The notes under the pieces: generated by a model | The model's input: the letters and a program-made list of their open reading frames with translations, nothing else | Told to the model about the DNA's origin: nothing | Database searches by the model: none | Translations under genes and position numbers: made by a program | Assembly (NCBI RefSeq): GCF_001426545.1 | Contig: NZ_LMEZ01000005.1 | Coordinates: 829,333-893,332, forward strand | Direction of reading: 5' to 3' | DNA length: 64,000 nucleotides | Origin: Mycobacterium sp. Root135 | Lineage (GTDB): Bacteria > Actinomycetota > Actinomycetes > Mycobacteriales > Mycobacteriaceae | Shown: one piece after another, positions 58,246 through 64,000 of the stretch | How the letters are laid out: each line of letters begins with the position of its first letter | How positions within the stretch are numbered: the stretch's first letter is position 1

Positions 58246-59205
58246 TCAGCTGATGCCGACGACTTCCTGGGCGATGGCGGCAATGCGGGTCTGTGCTGCC
58301 GACACCACACCCTGACGCGCCTTGTGGGCCTCCTCGTAGGCGAGGATCGCACGGACGTCGGCCGGGTTGGTCAGCGCCTTGATGCCGCTCACGGCCTCGG
58401 AGACGTTGAGCTCGTCGTAGCCGTCGATCGGCAGTTCGTCGGCGTCGAGCGCACCAGTGGCGGCACGCGCGGAGTGCAGGACGTCGGCCGCACGCTCCGC
58501 GCCGCCCTCACGGATGACGGCTTCCGCGGTCTCGAGTGCAGCGTCCCGCGACGCCGACACCGTCTTGCTGGCCACGTCGCCAACACGCTTGCCGCGGTTG
58601 ATCAATTCACTGACGGCCAGCGGCGTGGCGCGCACGGTGTCCACGGCCTTGTCCAAGCTGCGGACCGACCAGTTCACCGGCAGGTTGACCAGTTGGATGG
58701 CGGTTCCGGCGGCAGCCTGCAGCGGGGTCCGGCGCAGAGCGGCCGGCCCTCCGAGGGCGTCCTCGGCGAGGACGGTGGTCAGCCAGTCGACGGTCGCGGC
58801 ATGGGCGGTGATCAGACGTGAGGCGAGCGCCTCGACGTCGGACTCCTGGGCGGCAACGGCGAGAGCCTTGACGTAGCGCGCGCGGTCGAACAGCTGGTGC
58901 TCAAGCGCGAGGTCGCCAAGCAGCGCCTCGTCGAACGGCTGCGCCTGCTCGGTGAGTGCCTTGACCGCGGCGGCGGCACGGCCCAGGAACGGGCCGATGA
59001 CGTCGGGACGGCCGCCGAGCTGGCGGATGGCCTTTTCGATGGCCTCGGCGCGGTCGCGGCCATTCTGCGCGTTTTGCGTCAGTTCGCGTCGGACGGCCTC
59101 GGTGCGGGCCTGGGCGACGCGGGTCTCGGCGACCTGAATCTCGGTGTTGGTCAGGTCGAGCACCGCACGCAACTGTGCGATCAAGGTATTGGTGGTGATA
59201 CTCAT
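58246..59205 (-). CDS. Ferritin-like domain protein
   Basis: A 319-residue helical protein whose start (MSITTNTLIAQLRAVLDLTN, then TEIQVAETRVAQARTEAVRR) and HQLFDRARYVKALA region fit the ferritin-like domain proteins annotated in rapid-growing mycobacteria. Iron ligands are not convincing, so metal binding is unproven. The C-terminal half (residues 190-319) adds helices of unknown role. AAGGGG lies upstream of ATG 59205. Confidence 0.7.
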   Translation of the reverse strand: MSITTNTLIAQLRAVLDLTNTEIQVAETRVAQARTEAVRRELTQNAQNGRDRAEAIEKAIRQLGGRPDVIGPFLGRAAAAVKALTEQAQPFDEALLGDLALEHQLFDRARYVKALAVAAQESDVEALASRLITAHAATVDWLTTVLAEDALGGPAALRRTPLQAAAGTAIQLVNLPVNWSVRSLDKAVDTVRATPLAVSELINRGKRVGDVASKTVSASRDAALETAEAVIREGGAERAADVLHSARAATGALDADELPIDGYDELNVSEAVSGIKALTNPADVRAILAYEEAHKARQGVVSAAQTRIAAIAQEVVGIS

Positions 59206-59318
59206 ATTGGGTTCGCCCCTTCGGCGTTGATGTGGCTCGGCGCGGGGTGCACCTACCCAAGTTGCGTACCCGTCGCACGATCTGGTAACCGCCTCGGCGC
59301 CGCATTGTGGGCCAGGTC

Positions 59319-59561
59319 TCAGGGGGTCGGGCGGCGTTTCTTGCGGTGACTGGTGTCGCACAGCGGGTAGGTCTTGCTGCGTCGACAGGTGCAGATCGCC
59401 ACCATGAACCGGTCGGATTCGATCGTCGACCCGTCGGGCGTCTCGACCCGCACCGGACCCTGCACCATCATCGGACCGCCTGCCGTCAGGCGTACGAGCC
59501 TGACGTCCTTGTCGGTGGTGGCGGGTTCCTCGTCGGTCGGCACTGCTCGAAGATGCCCCAA
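59319..59561 (-). CDS. CDGSH iron-sulfur domain protein
   Basis: An 80-residue protein with the three-Cys one-His cluster motif of the mitoNEET family: C57, C59 and C68-D-T-S-H72 in ICTCRRSKTYPLCDTSH. It should bind a labile [2Fe-2S] cluster. The start is uncertain: TTG 59561 and GTG 59543 are in frame and neither has a clear ribosome-binding site. Confidence 0.85.
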   Translation of the reverse strand: MGHLRAVPTDEEPATTDKDVRLVRLTAGGPMMVQGPVRVETPDGSTIESDRFMVAICTCRRSKTYPLCDTSHRKKRRPTP

Positions 59562-59630
59562 TGCGATGCACGTGAAACGGTCGGACAGGTTTCGAACAGA
59601 CGTGCGACGGATATTCCTGGCGTGGAGGTG

Positions 59631-59855
59631 ATGTCAGTGAGCGAAGATGCGCAACAGGCGCCGAACGAAACCGCTGAGAAGGACACGTCGGAGTGGGTTA
59701 CCGGTGACGAGCCGATGACCGGTCCGCAACGCAGTTATCTGAACACGTTGGCTCAGGAAGCCGGGCGTGAGGTTCCCGAGGACCTGACGAAGGCGGCGGC
59801 GTCGGACATGATCGACGAACTGCAACAGCAGACCGGCCGAGGCGCCAGCAGTTAG
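59631..59855 (+). CDS. DUF3072 family protein
   Basis: A 74-residue protein with an acidic disordered start and the DUF3072 core PMTGPQRSYLNTLAQEAGRE, ending IDELQQQTGRG. Function unknown. GGAGGTG touches ATG 59631. The next gene follows after 16 bp. Confidence 0.82.
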   Translation: MSVSEDAQQAPNETAEKDTSEWVTGDEPMTGPQRSYLNTLAQEAGREVPEDLTKAAASDMIDELQQQTGRGASS

Positions 59856-59871
59856 TGACACGATTGGCAAC

Positions 59872-60606
59872 GTGCCGGAATCGTTGCCCGAGGGATTCGC
59901 CGTCACCGCTCCCGCCTTGCCGCGCCCGGTGTTCACGCGGCAGTTCTGGGGCGACCTGACCTTCGTGCACTGGCCAGTCGACCCGGGCGCCGTCGCGCAC
60001 ATGTTTCCCGACGGCGCCCGGCCCGACGTCTTCGGCGACGGTCAGACGTACGTGGGTTTGGTGCCGTTCGCGATGAGCCAACTGTCGCTGGGCATTCCGC
60101 GTGCCGTTCCGTACTTCGGCCGCTTCCTCGAGACCAACGTGCGGCTGTACTCGGTCGACGACGACGGCAGGCACGGTGTGCTCTTCCGCTCGCTGGAGAC
60201 CGCGCGGTTGGCCGTCGTGCCGGTGACCCGCACGGCACTTGGCACGCCGTACACGTGGGCGAAGATGCGGTTGACCCGTGACGGCCGCCGCATCACCTAC
60301 GACAGCGTGCGACGTCTGCCGCACCGCGGACTCCGCTGCAGGGTCGGCGTCGAGGTGGGTCCCGTCGTCGAGCCGACGCCGCTGGAAACATGGCTGACCG
60401 CCAGGTGGGGAGCGCACACCCGCAAGGGTGGCCGTACCTGGTGGGTGCCCAATGAGCACGTGCCGTTTCCGCTTCACTCGGCCAGAATCGTCGAGTTGGC
60501 CGACGACTTGGTCACCGCCGCAGGCGTGGAGCCGACGGGGGAACGTCTGCGCGGGTTGTATTCGCCGGGGGTGCTGGCGAGCTTCGGCAGGCCGACGATG
60601 CTCTGA
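59872..60606 (+). CDS. DUF2071 (YqjF-like) family protein
   Basis: A 244-residue protein of the acetoacetate-decarboxylase-like DUF2071 family: FVHWPVDPGAVAHMFPDG near the start, TYVGLVPFAMSQLSL, ETNVRLYSVDDDGRHGVLF and the conserved PYTWAKMRL. No lysine nucleophile is assigned, so activity is unknown. GTG start at 59872. Confidence 0.8.
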   Translation: MPESLPEGFAVTAPALPRPVFTRQFWGDLTFVHWPVDPGAVAHMFPDGARPDVFGDGQTYVGLVPFAMSQLSLGIPRAVPYFGRFLETNVRLYSVDDDGRHGVLFRSLETARLAVVPVTRTALGTPYTWAKMRLTRDGRRITYDSVRRLPHRGLRCRVGVEVGPVVEPTPLETWLTARWGAHTRKGGRTWWVPNEHVPFPLHSARIVELADDLVTAAGVEPTGERLRGLYSPGVLASFGRPTML

Positions 60607-60607
60607 T

Positions 60608-61261
60608 TCAGGTCGCCAGCGCCGCGATCGCCGGGCCGTACATCGTCTGCTTGATGGCGCCGAGGGTGCCGGCGTCCTTGCCGCCAAGCGGCGCGACCAA
60701 CCCGACCGCGTCGTCCACGACGGAACCCTCGGCGGCGGTCGCGTCGACGATGCCGAAGTGCAGTGCCTCGCCGCCACCGAACCGGCGCCCGGTGGTCATC
60801 GACGCCACGGCGGCCGCTGGGGTGAGCTTGGCCTGGATCAACGCGGCCATGCCCGGGGTGAACGGGATGCGGATGTCGACCTCGGGGAAGCAGAAGAAGC
60901 CTCGATCGGCACGCATGACGCGAAAGTCGTGGGCCATCGCGAGCATGGCGCCTGCGCCGAAGGCGTGCCCGTTGAGCGCCGCGGCGGTCGGCATCGGGCA
61001 CGTCAGCAGGCGGGCGAAGAGGGCGTGCACGCGTCCGACGTAGGACTGCATCTGGTCGCCGTGCGACAGCAGCCAGTCGAGGTCGAGGCCGTTGGAGTAG
61101 AACTTGCCGGTGCCGGTCGTGACCAGGCCGCCTGCTCCCGAGGAGACGACGTCGTCGAGCAGGCCCTCGATGTCGTCGAGGGCGCCGAGGGAGAACCGGT
61201 TCTCATCGTCGCCGAGGTTCAGGACGGCGACCGCGTCGGTGTAGGTCACGGTGATGGGCAT
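60608..61261 (-). CDS. Crotonase family enoyl-CoA isomerase/hydratase
   Basis: A 217-residue short crotonase. The oxyanion hole lies in LNGHAFGAGAMLAM, and FCFPEVDIRIPFTPGM carries the single catalytic Glu typical of delta(3)-delta(2)-enoyl-CoA isomerases. It would shift double bonds during unsaturated fatty-acid oxidation. Its start is 3 bp after the TetR stop, so the two form an operon under the dyad at 61897. Confidence 0.83.
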   Translation of the reverse strand: MPITVTYTDAVAVLNLGDDENRFSLGALDDIEGLLDDVVSSGAGGLVTTGTGKFYSNGLDLDWLLSHGDQMQSYVGRVHALFARLLTCPMPTAAALNGHAFGAGAMLAMAHDFRVMRADRGFFCFPEVDIRIPFTPGMAALIQAKLTPAAAVASMTTGRRFGGGEALHFGIVDATAAEGSVVDDAVGLVAPLGGKDAGTLGAIKQTMYGPAIAALAT

Positions 61262-61264
61262 GGG

Positions 61265-61888
61265 TTACTCCTCGGTGGTGGGTGGCGGTGGGCCGTCGGC
61301 GAGCACGGCGCGTACCGCCGACGTGAGTTGCCTTCGGGCCCATGGATCTTGAATTCGGTTACGAGACAGCAGAATCGCCGTGGGTAGGTCGACGATGCAC
61401 AGCGTTATCGCGTCGACGGCCTTGGCGTCCTTGCGGTTCCACAGGTGCGTCGACAGGCGGATCATCAACCCGATCAGCGCGCGGTCCAATTCGGCGAGGT
61501 CGGCGACGACGTCGTCGGGCAGGTCGTCGCCGAGCAGTTGGCCGCGGTCGACGCGCAAAAGCAGGCGCGAGGACTGTGGATGCAGGCCGAAGAACACCGC
61601 GGGTGCGTCGGCCGCGGCGACGACGGCCGACACCGGATCGGTGCGGTCGTCGGCGAGAGCCGACTCGACCAACTGGTTTTGGACGTCGAGGAAGGCGCGG
61701 GCGGCGCGGAGCCAGGTCTGCGCGAGCAGGTCGCTCCTGGACCGAAAGCTGTGGTAGATCGCGCCGTTGGACGTTCCCGCGGTGGCGGCGACCGCTCGGG
61801 TGGTGACACCCGCCGGGCCGGTCTCGACAGCGAGGCGCTCGGCCGCGTCCAAGACCGTGTCGCGGTCGTGGATCCGGGGACGAGGCAC
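61265..61888 (-). CDS. TetR family regulator controlling the crotonase operon
   Basis: A 207-residue regulator: HTH VTTRAVAATAGTSNGAIYHS followed by FRSRSDLLAQTW. GTG 61888 is chosen because TATCTT lies 6 nt upstream (leaderless) and overlaps the 12-bp-arm dyad. Acyl-CoA sensing is plausible from the crotonase partner, but no ligand motif proves it. Confidence 0.85.
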   Translation of the reverse strand: MPRPRIHDRDTVLDAAERLAVETGPAGVTTRAVAATAGTSNGAIYHSFRSRSDLLAQTWLRAARAFLDVQNQLVESALADDRTDPVSAVVAAADAPAVFFGLHPQSSRLLLRVDRGQLLGDDLPDDVVADLAELDRALIGLMIRLSTHLWNRKDAKAVDAITLCIVDLPTAILLSRNRIQDPWARRQLTSAVRAVLADGPPPPTTEE

Positions 61889-61896
61889 ATCGGAAA

Positions 61897-61922
61897 GATA
61901 ACAGAGCATTTGCTCTGTTATC
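61897..61922. promoter_or_regulatory. Perfect 12-bp-arm TetR operator over the -10
   Basis: GATAACAGAGCA (61897-61908), TT, TGCTCTGTTATC (61911-61922). The right arm read on the minus strand gives the TATCTT -10 region ending 6 nt before GTG 61888. This is an autoregulatory operator by position and symmetry. Confidence 0.75.
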
Positions 61923-61957
61923 AACGTGCCTAGGCGGGTCGACCACGGGAGGCGCCG

Positions 61958-62161
61958 ATGCCGGACGACCAGCACGTGAAGAGCGACCTGACGCTGGAGG
62001 AGGCCCAGCTCGCCAAAGTACCCGGCCACCGCAGGCGGATTCCGGGTAACACGCGTGCAGTCGCAAGAGGTGTACGACCGCAACACGAGGTACCTCATCG
62101 GGTGTGCGGACATTTACCGCGCCGGCTACGTCGACGTCAACCAGTTCACCTGCGAGAAGTA
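61958..62161 (+). pseudogene. Remnant of a mycolic-acid cyclopropane synthase/methyltransferase
   Basis: Two pieces of one family lie in different frames. An ATG at 61958 reads into SDLTLEEAQLAKV (to about 62020), the block that in CmaA/PcaA-type enzymes precedes the SAM-binding glycine motif. From about 62046, in the next frame, the sequence reads VQSQEVYDRNTRYLIGCADI then YRAGYVDVNQFTCEK and stops at 62161, the family's C-terminal tail. About 200 codons between them, including the whole SAM site, are missing. The family match is from memory of the conserved ends. Confidence 0.65.
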
Positions 62162-62625
62162 GGCCCGGTGGCGGTGACGGCCTTGGCGAAGAACACCCGG
62201 TGGTACCCGTCTTGGACGCCACGACCCGTCTCGTGGAAACCGCGTCGGGGATAGAACTCGAGGTTCTCGGTCATCGCCTCGTTGGTGCACAACCGAACTT
62301 CCGGCAGCCCCTGTTCGCGCGCGTCCTGATCGGCCCGCTCCAGCAGGGCCCGCCCGTGGCCGCCGCCCTGGGCCGTCGGCGCGACGGCGACGCTGTCGAG
62401 CAGCAGGTGGTCGGCCTGGGCCTGCGTGACGAGGACGCCGACGACGTCGCTCCCCTGTTCGATCACCCAAACCCGGGACGTGTCAATCAGTTCCGCGTAG
62501 TCCGCGGTCATCGGTGCGGGCGGCTTGCCGATCCGGTCGACGTACTTTCCGAACGCGTCCGCAACCAATCGACGAATGCCATCGACGTCGTCGTAGGTGG
62601 CCCTCCTCGGCTGTGGCTCAGTCAC
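62146..62625 (-). CDS. GNAT family N-acetyltransferase
   Basis: A 159-residue GNAT: SVAVAPTAQGGGHGRALLER is the acetyl-CoA loop (QGGGHG), and FYPRRGFHETGR the C-terminal block. Substrate unknown. GTG start at 62625. Its 3' end overlaps the last 16 bases of the cyclopropane-synthase remnant; it is divergent from the next small gene with only 18 bp between starts. Confidence 0.83.
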   Translation of the reverse strand: MTEPQPRRATYDDVDGIRRLVADAFGKYVDRIGKPPAPMTADYAELIDTSRVWVIEQGSDVVGVLVTQAQADHLLLDSVAVAPTAQGGGHGRALLERADQDAREQGLPEVRLCTNEAMTENLEFYPRRGFHETGRGVQDGYHRVFFAKAVTATGPTSRR

Positions 62626-62643
62626 GAGGTGGACACTAGTCGG

Positions 62644-62805
62644 GTGAGCATCCGCTTCGTGCGTCGTGGCGACGGCGTGACCTACCAGTTCCGGAGTGAC
62701 CAGGAGCCACCTGACGGCGAATTGGTCTACCGGCGGGTCGACTTGGACCTGTCCTGCCGGCGCCTGCCCGACTTCGGCCTCACCATGGAGTCGGACGCGA
62801 CCTAG
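62644..62805 (+). CDS. Small conserved-looking protein
   Basis: A 53-residue hydrophilic protein (SIRFVRRGDGVTYQFRSDQE at the start, RRLPDFGLTMESDAT at the end). No family recognised. GTG 62644 has GACACT 6 nt upstream, consistent with a leaderless start. The stop shares CTAG with the stop of the convergent PE-PPE gene. Confidence 0.55.
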   Translation: MSIRFVRRGDGVTYQFRSDQEPPDGELVYRRVDLDLSCRRLPDFGLTMESDAT

Positions 62806-64000
62806 GCGGCGGCGTCGGTGCTGGCGTTGGTGTTGGCCGAAGGCTCTTGTGCGGCAGGGCTATTCGTGGTGTCCGGGGTTGCGGTGGGAGTCACCTTGGT
62901 AGGCGGCGTGGCGGGCGAGGTGGGAGTGCCCGTAGTGCCGGTCGTGTCCGTCGTGCCCGTCGCGGTGGAGGTCCCGGCCCCCGGAGTGAACTTGTTGCCG
63001 CCCGACGTCACCGTCGGCCGCAGACCGTCGGTGGTTGTCGCCGCCAACTTGGTCACCGCGGGAATCGGCTTGATCGGTTTGACCGACTTCCCGTCGAGTT
63101 CGACCTTGGGAACGTCCTTGGCGGGCGCGATCGGTGCCGGACTCTCCAGGAGTTGGGGTTTCGGCGACGGAGCCGCCGGCTTCGGCGTGAGGTTTCCAAG
63201 GGGGTTCGGTGGCGTCACCGTGGAGTGGCCCCCGGAGGCGAGATTCGCCGCGCCCTGCGCCAGCGCATTGGGGATCGCGCCGAGTGCCTCGATGACCTTG
63301 GCTGGCGGTGTGAAGAGCGAAAAGGGCGTCGTCGTAGCGGGCTTCGCGTTCACGCGGTCGGTATAGCCCATGTCGACGAGCACCCGAAGGAGGGGTTCGA
63401 CGGAGCTGATGACCGGCTCGGCGAACTTCGTGGTGTTCGTCATCGCCGCCAACTCGCGCAGCGGACCCAGCAGCGGCAGGTGGGGGTTGTAGTACAGGAC
63501 GTACTTGTCGGTGCTCCCGGTGCCGGGGTTGTGGACGGTCGTCTCGTAGGCGTAGGACGAGGCCGGATCGAGCGGGTCGTAGTACGCGGGGGAGTGGCCG
63601 TAGCGGATCGACAGCGCGGTGTTCAGCAGTGAGACCGGGTTGAAGTAGGCGGGGAAGTCGGCGTACGGGTCGTACATGTTGGCGACGTAGGTGGTGTCGT
63701 ACCGAGATGGCTGCGCGGGGCCCATACCGGTTGTGATGAAGGGGATTCCGACACCGGGCAGGCGGCCGAAGACGCCACCGTTGCCGCCGAAGGGCGACGC
63801 AATCATCACGAAGGACAGCTGCTCGTCTGAGGGTGCGTCGGACTCGGCGAGCAACTGCAGATTTCGCTTCTCCTGCTCGGCGGCCAAGGCGCCAAGGGAG
63901 TAGCCGGCGACGATCAGGTGGGCCTCGTCCTTGCCCGTGTTCGTCAGATAGTCGTGGATGACTGGAACGGCCGCGTCGCGACTCTTGTCCAACTCGAACG
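62802..64000 (-). CDS. PE-PPE-domain exported serine hydrolase, C-terminal part (cut by window edge)
   Basis: About 399 codons are present; the reading frame is open through the right edge (upstream codons give FELDKSRDA), so the true start is outside. AGYSLGALAAEQEKR supplies the nucleophile Ser in a GxSxGA elbow, and the domain runs to about VSSVEPLLRVLVDMGYTDR, as in PF08237 cutinase-like esterases of mycobacteria. The last 150 residues are a Pro/Thr/Ala-rich tail. It likely acts on lipids or esters in the envelope. Confidence 0.85.
   Translation of the reverse strand, partial: FELDKSRDAAVPVIHDYLTNTGKDEAHLIVAGYSLGALAAEQEKRNLQLLAESDAPSDEQLSFVMIASPFGGNGGVFGRLPGVGIPFITTGMGPAQPSRYDTTYVANMYDPYADFPAYFNPVSLLNTALSIRYGHSPAYYDPLDPASSYAYETTVHNPGTGSTDKYVLYYNPHLPLLGPLRELAAMTNTTKFAEPVISSVEPLLRVLVDMGYTDRVNAKPATTTPFSLFTPPAKVIEALGAIPNALAQGAANLASGGHSTVTPPNPLGNLTPKPAAPSPKPQLLESPAPIAPAKDVPKVELDGKSVKPIKPIPAVTKLAATTTDGLRPTVTSGGNKFTPGAGTSTATGTTDTTGTTGTPTSPATPPTKVTPTATPDTTNSPAAQEPSANTNASTDAAA

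Overview
This is high-GC chromosomal DNA from a mycobacterium, most likely a rapid grower of the Mycolicibacterium type. The evidence is the presence of galactan-export and galactofuranosyltransferase genes, the proteasome activator Bpa, two MspA-family porin-like genes, a KasB-like ketoacyl synthase, a glycine-rich PGRS-like protein, PE-PPE-domain exported proteins at both window edges, GTG/TTG starts and many leaderless-looking promoters. From memory, the left half (about 3.3-29.7 kb) follows the M. tuberculosis order Rv3783 down to Rv3752c, with insertions.

Region by region. 0-3.3 kb: edge fragment of an exported protein, an AraC regulator, and a MocR-type regulator divergent from an AhpD-like protein. 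3.3-8.4 kb: minus-strand cell-wall cluster (GT-C-like membrane protein, bpa, wzt, glfT1, wzm). 8.4-14.5 kb: a class V aminotransferase-fold protein without the PLP lysine, a quinone oxidoreductase, tRNA-Ser(UGA), echA21, a lipoprotein, a GXWXG/DUF4334 protein, hisC2/pat, then tRNA-Ser(GCU) and tRNA-Arg(ACG) with a clear terminator. 14.6-21.8 kb: M15 peptidase, NTF2-like protein, a membrane GGDEF-EAL protein, a phosphoesterase, an alkylsulfatase, an SDR and a histidine phosphatase. 21.8-29.7 kb: APH-like kinase, LapA-like protein, osmoprotectant ABC transporter proXVWZ, glycolipid-binding-fold protein, tyrA, a TadA-associated protein, tadA and tRNA-Ser(CGA). 29.7-43.8 kb: TetR and DUF1330 pair, alpha/beta hydrolase, small exported protein-catalase-cytochrome b561 operon, TcrXY-like two-component system, MsAcT-like SGNH esterase with threonine aldolase, a two-subunit molybdenum hydroxylase, MarR/MFS pair and a succinate-semialdehyde dehydrogenase. 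43.8-51.6 kb: PGRS/collagen-like exported protein behind an 18-bp hairpin, a LigD-type polymerase, then SDR, thiolase, HadC-like dehydratase and KasB-like synthase. 51.7-56.2 kb: seven consecutive exported proteins including tandem MspA relatives. 56.2-64 kb: degenerate arginase-fold protein, aldo/keto reductase, ferritin-like protein, CDGSH protein, DUF3072, DUF2071, crotonase/TetR with a 12-bp-arm operator, a remnant of a mycolic-acid cyclopropane synthase, GNAT, and a PE-PPE protein cut by the edge.

How the parts fit: much of the window serves the envelope (galactan export, MspA-type pores, PE-PPE exported enzymes, fatty-acid elongation paralogues, M15 peptidase). The rest covers signalling (c-di-GMP, TcrXY), small-molecule metabolism and tRNA supply or modification (three Ser tRNAs, Arg(ACG), and TadA, whose substrate is Arg(ACG)). 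I saw no insertion sequence, prophage, CRISPR array or recognised defence system. The least ordinary items are the KasB/HadC-like pair, the PGRS leader hairpin, the cyclopropane-synthase remnant, the degenerate enzyme folds and the repeated hairpin element between convergent genes.
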